Source: Dacryopinax spathularia (taxonomy: Eukaryota > Basidiomycota > Dacrymycetes > Dacrymycetales > Dacrymycetaceae). Taken from it: a stretch of DNA of 64,000 nucleotides. The notes beneath the pieces are model-generated. The model did not search any database, was not told where the DNA came from, and saw nothing but the letters and a program-made list of their open reading frames with translations. Shown in pieces: positions 11,708 to 20,780 of the stretch. The stretch spans positions 434,001 through 498,000 of the forward strand of contig JBBPFI010000007.1 of the NCBI GenBank assembly GCA_037974965.1, in the 5' to 3' direction. The translations under genes and the position numbers were made by a program. Position 1 is the first letter of the stretch. Every line of letters begins with the position of its first letter.

Positions 11708-12253
11708 ATGCCCGTCCCAGTGCCGACCCAGCCTGAGTCTACGACCAACGGTGGTCAGGACAATCCGCCGGCTCTTCCGTTCTTACCTGAGATTTCGGAC
11801 GACCTGAGGCAGCGCGTTTTTCGTCACTCTGGCCTAATGGACAACAACCAACGCCTGTCCTTGCTCGGCTCTTCAATTCTTCCTCTGATTGTAACGGAAT
11901 GGCTGCTGGATACACTTCCGAATGCCACACCTGGAGATATCACGGTGTGTAGAGGCGTGAAACATACCAAGCCTGCGCTAAACTTCTGACAGATCGAGCG
12001 CTCCAAACTCGTCGACAAGAATGTAGTCTCCAACTGGTGTGCCGCTTACAAGCTTCAAGAGCAGCTACAGTGCGCTGCCAACGAGCTTACCGTCCGAGGC
12101 AGCATCCCCGGTCGCTGCCAGCTATTCTACGCATACATCGGCGCTATCAGGCAGACGGCCGACCCGGATGAGGCGGAGAAAGAGTATGGCTGGACGCAAG
12201 TCAATACTTTCGTGCGTCAGCTGTTGGACGCAACCGACCGGAATAGTCTCTAG
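11708..12253 (+). CDS. RNase III-domain protein, catalytic residues missing (tandem copy 2)
   Basis: Two exons, 11708-11944 and 11993-12253, total 498 nt, 165 residues. Same plan as the gene at 10498: a Pro-rich start, then RQRVFRHSGLMDNNQRLSLL, an intron after GDIT, IERSKLVDKNVVSNW, and QLFYAYIGAI. Here all the catalytic positions visible by alignment are lost: Glu to Ser and Asp to Ser in the first signature, Asp to Gln and Glu to Tyr in the second. Sequence identity between the two copies is modest, so the duplication is not recent. Function is unknown; an RNA-binding or dimerising role without cleavage is inference. Confidence 0.72.
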
Positions 12254-12588
12254 GCGAAGGGATCGGAGGTCGAGGGCCCAGCTGAGAAGAGTGAATTCCG
12301 TCGGGCTAGAGCTCCTTTGTCCAATTTCTCTTGTCACCTCGCCGTCATTGAATAGCTCGCATGCTTGTTGTATTGTATTGGTTTTTACGCCTGCCTTGTG
12401 ATGAATGATCAAACTGCGGAGGAATGTAGACGCTCAGTGCCGGGCGGTTCCGCGCCGAGCGCGTACGCCGTCATCATCTGTCCCTGAACCGTCGTCTTCC
12501 ACGCTGAGCTCTACCACGTCGTCGGCGTACGACCACCTCCAATTCCTCTACCGAACAAGTTATAATATCCACGTTAGGAGCATATATA
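12254..12588. other. Intergenic, upstream of the Mim1-like gene
   Basis: No gene is visible. Two AT-rich TATA-like stretches lie at its end: TATAAT at 12561-12566 and TATATAAT at 12583-12590, the latter overlapping the start codon of the next gene. Confidence 0.4.
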
Positions 12589-13892
12589 ATGGCACGCTCG
12601 ACTGAAGATCTTGCCAGTAGTGGCTACCTTGACCCATTGAGGGTGAGTCGACGAGTGAAATTGTGGAGGTTCATCAATCCCTGCTGATGCGCCCAAATTT
12701 AGGAGGCCCTGGACTCATCATTCACCTCGTCCGACCCGTCTCTCCGGTCATTCGACTCCAACTCAGAGCAGCCTCAAGGCAGCACACAACCGAAGGGCGA
12801 GACGCCCCTGCCTGCTCAACAGGCCTCAACGTCGGCTGAGCCGGCTGCGGACGCTGCCCCGGCGGACGACGGCTGGAAGGCGGAGTACGACCAGCGATTG
12901 GCGGCGTGGCGTGCTGAGGCTGCTGTTGCTCGTCAGAAGGCGGAGGAAGAGCGCGCACGCTGGGCTGCAATCAGGGAAGCAGAGCGAGCTGCAGCAGAGG
13001 CGAAGCGGAAAGAAGAGGAGGCGCGCCGGGCTAAGGAAGGCTCGTCCTCCTCTGCGGACTGGGAACACGCCGGTTCTTCCGGGCGCTCTGTAAGCGCCCA
13101 AGCCAGGAACAGCTCCCAGGCCGCGCAGGAGAGCAGGGAGGCGACCACTCGTGCCAGACTTGGGGAGGCACGCGTAGCGGCCGAGATCGAAGTACTCGCT
13201 CAGCCGCTGGAAGGGAGCGACCTCGAACCGAGCGTGGCAGACGCCCGTGATCTGACGACGAGCGAGCCAGAGGGCACAGGGCATATGTTCTCCGTCAGTC
13301 CCTTTCCACACTCGCTCCCCTTGTCGCTGTGCCTTGACTGACCAAGACGACGCACATGCAGTCCGTACATTCCGACTTCCCTTCTGTCGTCTCGCTCGAG
13401 AGCACACCACCGACCATCCCGTCCATGTTCCAGACGGACACCGACTCGCCCGTCGAAGTCTCTAATGGGGAAGACAAGTCCTCTCCCGACGCGGACGAGT
13501 CCTCCCTGAACGAATCCGCTCCATCGCGGCGTCGTCCTGGCGCCTCTCGCCCAACCGCAACATCCGCAGCCGCCGCAGCCGGTGCAGGCACGAGCTCGCA
13601 ACCCGCCGGGTCGAACGAGAAGCAGACAGCAGGCGAAAAGGCAGCCAAAGAGGCCGCCCAGACTGCTGAGCTCCCCAAGAGCCTCGCAGTCAGCGCCTTC
13701 TCCCCGGGCTTACCATGGCGCGCCCGCCTGCTCGCCCTCGCCGGCACGATAGCGATCAACTTTGCGCTTCCGTTCCTGAACGGCGTCATGCTCGGCTTTG
13801 GCGAGATATTCGCAAAGAACTATATTGCCGTTTGGATCGGGTGGAGTAAGCGGGCGAAGGGGGCGCCGACTGCCGTTGGGGTTAGGTATTGA
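12589..13892 (+). CDS. Mim1/TOM13-type mitochondrial outer membrane insertase, extended N-terminus
   Basis: Three exons, 12589-12642, 12703-13293, 13362-13892, total 1176 nt, 391 residues. The last ~55 residues are the TOM13/Mim1 domain: AINFALPFLNGVMLGFGEIF, with the glycine spacing (G-x3-G) needed for Mim1 helix packing, followed by a short basic tail. Mim1 helps to insert alpha-helical proteins in the mitochondrial outer membrane and to assemble TOM. The preceding ~330 residues are disordered: Ser/Glu rich, with an Ala/Arg/Glu helix around residues 100-170 that should form a coiled coil or single helix. Yeast Mim1 is only 113 residues, so this form is much larger. The start codon is preceded directly by TATA-like sequence, so the true transcript start and first exon deserve checking. 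Confidence 0.82.
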
Positions 13893-14176
13893 CTGCATGA
13901 GGTTTGGGTGGGGGACGGGTTTTGGTAATCAGTCTTTCCTTGGTTGGCGAAGTGGAGTGGAGGGGCCAACGGAAGGCGAAAAGGGACGTGCATGATATAT
14001 ATTAGAGCAATGTCGTCGGATCCTGCAATACATATGCCATGCCTCTCCTCCTTCGCTCCGACATCGGTATCTCGCCCTCTGCTAGGTGCTCGCAACTGTG
14101 TGCCAAAACTGTATGTTACAATGGATCCACGTCGCAAAACGCTTGGGAGCCCCATGCAGCCACGAAGAGCGCGCGC

Positions 14177-15906
14177 CTACAGCCTCGTGTTCTCCGGAAT
14201 CTTACGAATCGCCTGCCTCACCCCCAGATCCGCCAAGACGTCCTCCGCCCCGCCCAACAAACTATCAAACGGCACCGTCCTATGATAATGCTCGATAAAC
14301 TTGCCCATCCCCGTGCGCGTGATCGCCCGCCCGCCAAACACCTGCGTCGCGTCCTCCGCTGTCTGCTGGGCTGTCTTGGTGCAGTACATCTTTAGGAAAG
14401 CGATTTGGCCGGCGAGCTTGGAGGACTGTTGTTTGTAGGACATGTGGTTCATTTGGTAGGTCACGTTCTCGAGCCAGGCCTGGACGGACTCGACGCGGGC
14501 GATCATCTGCGCTAGTCTGGGGAGAAAAGAAAACATAAGTATATGCGCATGGTTCAGTAGGGCGGAAGTGGACTTACTTGGCACGGATGATCGCCTGCCC
14601 TGTCAGGGGCTTGCCGAACGCCTTGCGCTGATGAGCCCACTTCAGACACTCCTCAACGACGTGTCGCTGGCTTCGTGCGCTCGCGCAGCACATCACCCAT
14701 CGCTCGTGGTTGAAGTTGCTCAGAATAACAAGCAGGCCTCCGTCCTCCGGCCCAAGGGTGTACCCAACAGGCACGCGCACGTTGTCGAACGTGATATATG
14801 CGGTACCTGCAGCGGGGGAGTAGGACGTCTTGATCGGCTTGGTCTCGACTCCCTCTGTGCGCGGGACGAGGATGACCGTCAGTCCTCCGTCGGTCTTACA
14901 TCCCACTGTGAACCAATCCGCGAATGTGCCGTTCGTGATCCACTTCTTGGTCCCATTGATGATCCACTCCTTGCCGTCCTCGCTCTTCTTGGCCGTGCAG
15001 CGCAACCCCGCCACATCAGACCCGGCGAACGCCTCGGAGATGGCAAGGCAGATGAACTTCTTCCCCGCAAGAACATCGGGAACAACCATCTTCTTCACCT
15101 CTTCCGAGCCGAAATTAAGCACAGGCGGCAAACCAATGACCATCCCGCCCAGCATCCCATCCCCATACCCGCGCGCACCGCACCGCGCCAGCTCCTGGGT
15201 GATGATGAGCTCGTGGAAATAATCAAACTTCTCAGGCTCGACAAGCCCGTTCATCAGCTTGCGGCCCTTCAGGTGCTTGCCTGGCCCGAGGCGCATGGCG
15301 TGCAGCTCGACTTCGGCCATCTTGTCGAAGACGCTTTGGGAGGGTCGCTTGCCGTCTTCTTCGCGCGCGAGGGCGTCGGGCCGGACGTGCTCGTCGACGA
15401 ATTTGCGCACTGCGAGCTGGAACTTGCGGTGGTCCTACGCACATCGCCAATAAGCTTTCAGACCATATGCAGGATATGGGAGAGGCTCACATCGTGATAG
15501 TACGGGCTGAAGAACCCGTCGTTCAGCCACGTCGGCTCCGCATACGGCACAGGCGAGATATCGCCCGGCTCCGGATCCTTAATCTTGCTCTCTTCTCCCT
15601 GCACGGTACCAATCACGAGTCTCTGGTACTGCGGGCGAAGGAGAACCTCATGTCGATGCAAGCCGAAGAACTGCTCCGTCGCGTCCTGCCCCGCGACCTC
15701 GACGTCGTACAGTACACTGGCGCCTCCTGGGTGCATGGCTGCGAACCGGGAGAGGTCGTACACTTTGGCATCGATTACTACCCAGAGGTCGCCTTCTTTG
15801 TTGTGCTGTTTGAACGTTAGTTGTGGGCATGGCTGGTGTGAAGAGAGAGGTGGCGTACCTTTGATATCTCGTCTGTTGACAAGATGCGCATCTCCTTCTT
15901 TGACAT
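14177..15906 (-). CDS. Acyl-CoA dehydrogenase with N-terminal cytochrome b5 domain
   Basis: Four exons: 15859-15906, 15491-15805, 14578-15434, 14177-14516, total 1560 nt, 519 residues. Residues ~5-95 are a cytochrome b5-like haem domain ([20 protein letters not shown] with the HPGG haem motif, second haem His in FFGLHRHE). The rest is an acyl-CoA dehydrogenase: [38 protein letters not shown], the [22 protein letters not shown]-binding block, [13 protein letters not shown], and a C-terminal helical domain with [20 protein letters not shown]. Such fusions are widespread in fungi. The partner electron acceptor and substrate are unknown. The C-terminus (NTRL) is not a clear PTS1. Fatty acyl-CoA oxidation is inferred from the fold. 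Confidence 0.92.
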
Positions 15907-16870
15907 CTTCGCAATAGATAGAGCTGACAAGTTACGTTGACTGGAGGTGGTTCAAGAAGGAGAGAACGACAAAGTCGTCAACAGCAGCGATAGACAAGGA
16001 GGAAAAGGACAGGAGCAGCAGCACGTCTTAAGCTGGCTGTAAACCACCGGCTGAGCGTGTCGCGCCCATCGCATCACACACCCCGCGCCGAACTCCGCCC
16101 ATCGCACCAAACTCGGAATCACATGCTTCCCTCCCCCCGGACTTTCACATGATCCGGAGGCAAACAAAGCGTATTACCGAATGCCCGGTTGGGCAAAATA
16201 TAGCGCGCCCAACGGAGTCCCCGCTTTCCCCGCGTCACGGTCTCCTTGGCTGCGGTGCAGAGCACCGACTCATACGTTTCCTACTGAAAGGTACATAGCA
16301 GTTTGATACTTGCTGAGGCCGGAGCTTGGGAGTATGTATCAGGTGACCGAGGGCCGATGAGAGCCGCTACATTCCCTATGTCTCGTCCCTCTGAGCTAGC
16401 GCAGATGAGTCGAAGCACGTTCAGGGTACGCGACCGCAAGGTCGGATCGCCAGCGAAGACGCGGGTATTTTGGGCCATCGTTTCACTTCGATCACCGGCT
16501 CCGTAACTTATCCAAGAAGAATATGCGGGATGCGATGGTTAGCTTATCACGTTGCTTTTGTGGTCTGGGCGTTGATTGCATCAATCGGCGCAGAGAATCA
16601 GGATGGTCAATCTTTCATTTGCACTGATCACATCTTTCCATCAACTTGCGAGATAATTACTGTTGCTACATCCGCGATAATCGACATCTTCACAAGTCAA
16701 TCTGATCGCCGCTGTCCACTGCGCTCGTTAGTGAGAACGTGACTCCGTCCTGTCCTCCGGCACCCTCCTCGACCTCTCGTGGTACTGGCTCATCATTCGC
16801 CTACGCGTCCGCATTCCTCGGTCCCCCGACCCGCATCCCTCCTCTCACCAGTCACCCATCTCCACGCCCT
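15907..16870. other. Intergenic, no gene seen
   Basis: About 960 bp upstream of the dehydrogenase and downstream of the acylphosphatase. Short frames exist on both strands but none has protein-like composition or splice structure. Confidence 0.4.
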
Positions 16871-17231
16871 CTATCGCCTAACCTCGAACCTCGAAAACTC
16901 CAACCCCTCCACCTCGCCCCATTCCTCCCTAACGTCCTCCACCTTCCCCGGCCCATCCCACAGCTTGTCCCTACTACCCCATCAAAACCAACCAAAAGGC
17001 ACTCGCATCAGCCCCAGTCTCCTCAGAAAAAAAAGGAGAAGAACAAGAGAGGACGTACAACTCCTCCAGAGCTCGCTTTTCTCCCTGCACGATGCCTTCT
17101 ACGGAGTTTCCATCGGGCGTGTTCCGACACCAGCCGACGAGCCGGTAGTGGGAGGCGTAGGAGCGGGCGAAGGCGCGGTAGCCTACGCCTTGGACTCGGC
17201 CGGTGACGAGGAATTTGAGTGAGCTGGGCAT
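16871..17231 (-). CDS. Acylphosphatase
   Basis: Two exons, 17059-17231 and 16871-16973, total 276 nt, 91 residues. This is the normal size for the enzyme, which hydrolyses acyl phosphates such as 1,3-bisphosphoglycerate in the cytosol. Both signatures are intact: LVTGRVQGVGYRAFARSYA (with the phosphate-binding Arg) and GWCRNTPDGNSVEGIVQG (with the catalytic Asn). The C-terminal strand is LEFSRFEVRR. The intron falls within ...ALEEF/RDKLWDGPGK; GTACGT and GGGGTAG mark it. An in-frame ATG at 17261 would add ten residues. The one at 17231 (MPSSLKF) fits the family better. Confidence 0.9.
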
Positions 17232-17638
17232 ACGTGTGTGTACCGTTTGTATGCTGGTCAAAGAGGTGGGAATGAGTTACACAGTTAACCTGAGTACGAT
17301 CTCGTTGTGCGTGGGGCTGTTGTGTTTTGACCGCGAGTTGGCAGATTCGGTGGGCTGCTCACCAGTCCAGGAAATAGGCCAAGCGGTGACGTCAACCCAC
17401 GCGACGCGCGGTTCTCGTCCCTTTCGCCGCCTTCTTACGACCATCGTCCTGACTCTAAGGACTGAGAGCTGCTTCACTTTACTATTCACCTGGCACGCCA
17501 TAATGTTTACATTTTCTGATCAGTTACACAGCTGTGCAATTGAACTTGGGACTTGTGCTCCTTCATCATGGCGGATCGGAATGACAGACATGCCTCCGCT
17601 TTCACCCTTGGTGGCTCGCACACGGATGCGGGCATATC

Positions 17639-17990
17639 TCATGAGATCCATGATGAGCGTGCCCATGAAGTTGGAAATTCCGATGTCCTTGACGAACCCG
17701 GCATCCACGAGCTTCTCCATCTCGCGCCAGGTGTCCCGGATCGGCACATCCTCCAGCTCAACCTTTCCCTCCGCATTCGTCCACCCAGGAGGGATTTAAG
17801 GGAAGCATTCTGAGTACGGCACTGAAAATACGAGGGACGATATTGAGCAGGGATCCATTGTCGGTTTAGTCCGAAAAGACGTACCATGCTTCAGAGTAAT
17901 CGGAAAGTGGATGAGATACAGATCGAAGTATTTGATACCCCAGTCTGCCAGGGACCGCTTGAGCGCTGCGACCACGGCAACCGAAGGGCT
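17639..17990 (-). pseudogene. Aldo-keto reductase, broken and truncated
   Basis: Two matching pieces of a fungal xylose-reductase-like aldo-keto reductase are present. The first (about 17886-17980) reads AALKRSLADWGIKYFDLYLI then HFPITLKHG and ends at a GTACGT donor. The second begins after the TTTTCAG acceptor at about 17821 and reads HVPYSECFP, a stop codon (TAA at 17796-17798), then PPGWTNAEGKVELEDVPIRD and WREMEKLVDAGFVKDIGISN. The catalytic N-terminal half (GFGTW, Asp/Tyr/Lys tetrad) is missing upstream, and nothing after LMRYARI matches the family. It is therefore a relic. It lies about 300 bp from an inverted-repeat element, which may have been involved in its loss. Confidence 0.72.
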
Positions 17991-18293
17991 GATCCGAAAC
18001 CTCCGTTTATCGGTTGGACCGGTTACCGGGCTGTTTCAAGTTCACGTCATAAAGAATCTTCCGGTCGGACCATCGGCCGCAAATGTCATTATGGCTCCGA
18101 CGTCAACCTGAGTGGGACAGTTGAGGTTCAGGTCTCGGAGAATCTGCCCCTTTGGGCAATTGCAAAGACAAGTCTCGGTGGGAAGGAGGTGGAGGTGAGT
18201 ATTCCCGGCGACCGAGTACCTATTTTGGTCTTCTGAATCACTCCACCGATCAGGAGATTTGTCAAACAAGGAAGGATCCGCATGCAGATGCTT

Positions 18294-18524
18294 CAGTCGA
18301 CTTGGATCATCCGAGTTGCTCTGAGAGCGACAAACCGGATTATCCCAGCCCGCTCTAGACCTACCGCTTGAGGATAAACGCGGCAAGCCGGCGAGATAAT
18401 CCAAGATAAGCCAGGGATTATCTACTTTAATTAATTAAAAAAGGCAAGTTGCGCGCTGGAATTGAACCTGAAACATAAATAATAAATAAAGTAGGATATT
18501 GTCCACTAGACTAAATAAACCAAA
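18294..18524 (-). repeat. Left arm of inverted repeat, tRNA-like on the minus strand
   Basis: On the minus strand this arm reads TAGTCTAGTGG (A-box-like), then AATATCCTAC, GGTTCAATTCC (B box), AGCGCGCAACTTGCC and TTTTTT. Base pairing of the T stem and acceptor stem is only partial, so a working tRNA is unlikely. Confidence 0.6.
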
Positions 18525-18769
18525 CAATTAGGGGTTTCTATATGTCTATAGGAATGAGCCCACCATTACTTAAACTTGGAAAGGCAGGACAAGTAAACTC
18601 AAGCATTAGAACTTATTATTGGAGCCTGTAGGTCCAGTTATATAGCAGAGTCTCTTAGTTATTGAAGCGTAATGACAAAAGTAATAGAAGCTGACCAAGA
18701 GAGTGCTTGCACTCATATTGCACACCTTCTATCAAGAATAAACTGAATAGCTTTACAGTTTAGACAATT

Positions 18770-18989
18770 TAGTTTAATGGACAATATCCTACTTTATTTA
18801 TTATTCATCTCTTAGGTTCAATTCCAGCGCGCAACTTGCCTTTTTTTAATTATTTAAGTTGATAATCCCTGGCTTATCTTGGATTATCTCGCCGGCTTGC
18901 CGCGTTTATCCTCAAGCGGTAGGTCTAGAGCGGGCTGGGATAATCCGGTTTGTCGCTCTCAGAGCGACTCGGATGATCCAAGTCGACTG
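18770..18989 (+). repeat. Right arm of inverted repeat, tRNA-like on the plus strand
   Basis: The plus strand reads TAGTTTAATGG (A-box-like) at about 18771, GGTTCAATTCC (B box) at about 18815, then AGCGCGCAACTTGCC and TTTTTTT. It is a slightly diverged inverted copy of the left arm. Confidence 0.6.
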
Positions 18990-19336
18990 AGGCGGCTGCT
19001 GCATACTCCGTTCATCATTGTCCTCAGACGACGCATACGATACTGCGCGTGAAACCCGACTGCTGCACAGAAGTTGCCAGCCTTCCCCACGTTGCAACCC
19101 CCTCCGGCACGAGCCTACCATGTTTTCGGGAGTTGGTACCCCAAGCCCTTGCCCCCATGCCCGGCACTTATATCCGCCTCCTGCTCCACCCTACCCCCAA
19201 CCTCACCACCGTCCTTGGTCAAAAACAAAGCTCACAGCAGCTCTTCGACCCTTTTCAGCGACTTGGGAATTGACCTCGTCCTCCTCTTCTTCCTTTGAGC
19301 TCACCACCACCCATAACCCATAGCAAAGGAGCAACA

Positions 19337-19539
19337 ATGTCCTTCGGCAAGACGATCACCCTGTACGTGCCCCCTCCCTCACCCCGCATGGCCTATACCG
19401 CCCGCACCGCCCACTAACCGCTGCGCTCCTGGGCACAAGCGCTGAGTATGAAACAGGTCTTCCCATGCCTGTTGATCGATACCGGCTACTATCCGGAAGT
19501 ACGTGGAAAGGGTACGTTCTTCAATCTGCAGGGAGTTAG
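19337..19539 (+). CDS. Possible microprotein gene or orphan first exons
   Basis: After a CT-rich leader an ATG opens MSFGKTITL (19337-19362), with a GTACGT donor. A branch-site-like CTAAC at about 19415 and an AAG acceptor lead to 19440-19539 (AEYETGLPMPVDRYRLLSGS...), stopping at TAG after 41 residues. The phase fits. A second donor-like GTACGT at 19512 means the gene might go on instead. No family is recognised; the first residues resemble the start of glutathione transferases, but too little remains to say so. It may be a promoter plus first exons left by rearrangement. Confidence 0.3.
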
Positions 19540-19566
19540 TCAATACAGAAGCTGAAGCGCGCCAAT

Positions 19567-20152
19567 TCATACATACTCAAGCACATCTCCGGCAGCCTTG
19601 TCATCATTGCCACACTTGTCGACCCAGCCGAATCCTGTGTTGTAGTTGTCACCGCGATATTGGCAAGAGCTTCTGTTCCTACCTGAGCACGACCACGTAC
19701 ATATGCATGCATATATGCGCACCTCCAGACCCCGACAAGCCCCTTACCGCGTCCTCGACCAGTTCCACGGCCGTTGTGAACGTGAGAGGCGGCTTCTGAG
19801 GCAGGGGCGCCGACGGTCCCGGCTCCGGGTCCCACACCGGGTAACACACCGTCCTCCTCTCCAGGCATTTGTATTCGCTCGTACGATGATTAAAGTCTTG
19901 CAACCACTCTGTATGCGCTATCGTCAGCGCTGCAAGGAGGACGCTTACGCCGACGAGCTCACCCCAATATCCACAATTGTACTTCGGGTTGCCGAACATC
20001 TTGCATTCTGAAGTGCATATAGTCAGCAAGGGTAATGACAACGATAACGACAACGACAACTTACTTGCGAAGGCCTCGCCCGGCCTCTGCATCGTGCTTG
20101 TGAACTCCACCGCAGGCCACCCATGGTAACAGATGGGCTTCGGCGGCGGCAC
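19567..20152 (-). CDS. Cysteine-containing protein, 5' end not found
   Basis: Two convincing coding blocks lie on the minus strand. The upstream one (about 19960-20150) reads PICYHGWPAVEFTSTMQRPG, an intron (GTAAGT...CTTCAG), then CKMFGNPKYNCGYWGELVG. The last exon (19567 to about 19670) reads CQYRGDNYNTGFGWVDKCGN and ends DVLEYV-stop. Codon third positions are C/T biased as in neighbouring genes. The middle exon borders are unclear: several splice choices keep the frame. No ATG or signal peptide was found upstream in frame, so either an upstream exon was missed or the gene is truncated. The family is not recognised. Confidence 0.45.
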
Positions 20153-20449
20153 GCGGCCGCTTTGATCACTTTCCTCCCTCTCTTTCTCCCTCTTTCTTTC
20201 AGAGCCCTTTAACCTGCTTTTACGTGCGACTCTATCTCACCCATTCATTCATTCTACTCTGGCTCGCCAAGAACGAAAAGAGAGAGAGTGAGGATTGGTG
20301 CTGCTGATCGAAATCAAGTCCGATCCACTAACTTGGGTAAGTGCTGGTTTGTTTATGTATATCGGCCGATCCTCGGCTCCCAACAGGATTTTTCACTGGT
20401 TGCTGATTGCGCTTATTACAGAAGAAAATATTTCACCTACTAGTCAAAC

Positions 20450-20620
20450 ATGGTGCGTCAGACGTCCTCCCATCTCTCCCCAACATGCCTTCCTGGTCTG
20501 GTCTCACAGATTCTCCCTCCACCAGCTGTTTACCCGTCGAAACCCCAGCAGGCCGAAGAACCTGAGCATTTCGGAGCCAATGGTGGCCAGACACGCCACC
20601 GCCGGATGAGGAGTCCGTAA
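20450..20620 (+). CDS. Possible 37-residue protein with a start-codon-only exon
   Basis: An ATG at 20450-20452 is followed at once by a GTGCGT donor. A CACAG acceptor at 20509 joins it to 20510-20620, which encodes ILPPPAVYPSKPQQAEEPEH and a basic tail ending RRMRSP, then TAA. Upstream there are further splice-like sites (GTAAGT at 20336, CAACAG at about 20386), consistent with an intron in the 5' leader. The product is hydrophilic, Pro/Glu then Arg rich, with no membrane segment. No family is recognised. Support is only splice logic and composition. Confidence 0.3.
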   Translation: MVRQTSSHLSPTCLPGLVSQILPPPAVYPSKPQQAEEPEHFGANGGQTRHRRMRSP

Positions 20621-20780
20621 AGAATATTCGCGTTCAAAGAATGAGGCAAAGAGCCGCCCTCCGAGCACATGACGACACCCAAATGTCACACCTCCGAACA
20701 CTGTAAATGTGATCGAATAACAAGCTCATCCACAACCCCAAATGAGATCGGCACATGCAGTGCATACTCGGGAAGGAGGG

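Larger units (their letters stand above)
18294..18989. mobile_element. Inverted-repeat (MITE/foldback-like) element with ~230 bp arms
   Basis: The left arm (about 18294-18524) and right arm (about 18770-18989) are near-identical inverted copies starting TCAGTCGACTTGGATCATCC. They share stretches such as GATAATCCAAGATAAGCCAG and GTAGGATATTGTCCA. The AT-rich core between them (~245 bp) has no coding frame. There is no transposase, so if mobile it is non-autonomous. I saw no clear target-site duplication. Read outwards from the core, each arm has GGTTCAATTCC (a Pol III B box), preceded about 45-50 nt earlier by an A-box-like sequence and followed by a run of 6-7 T. Confidence 0.75.

Noticed and set aside
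14568-15497. 310-codon plus-strand frame
   Set aside because: It lies antisense to the acyl-CoA dehydrogenase exon, which has clear family motifs; the long antisense frame reflects GC-rich codon bias.
18294-18989. Functional tRNA gene in the inverted-repeat arms
   Set aside because: A and B boxes are present but the acceptor and T stems do not pair properly, and no normal anticodon stem can be drawn.
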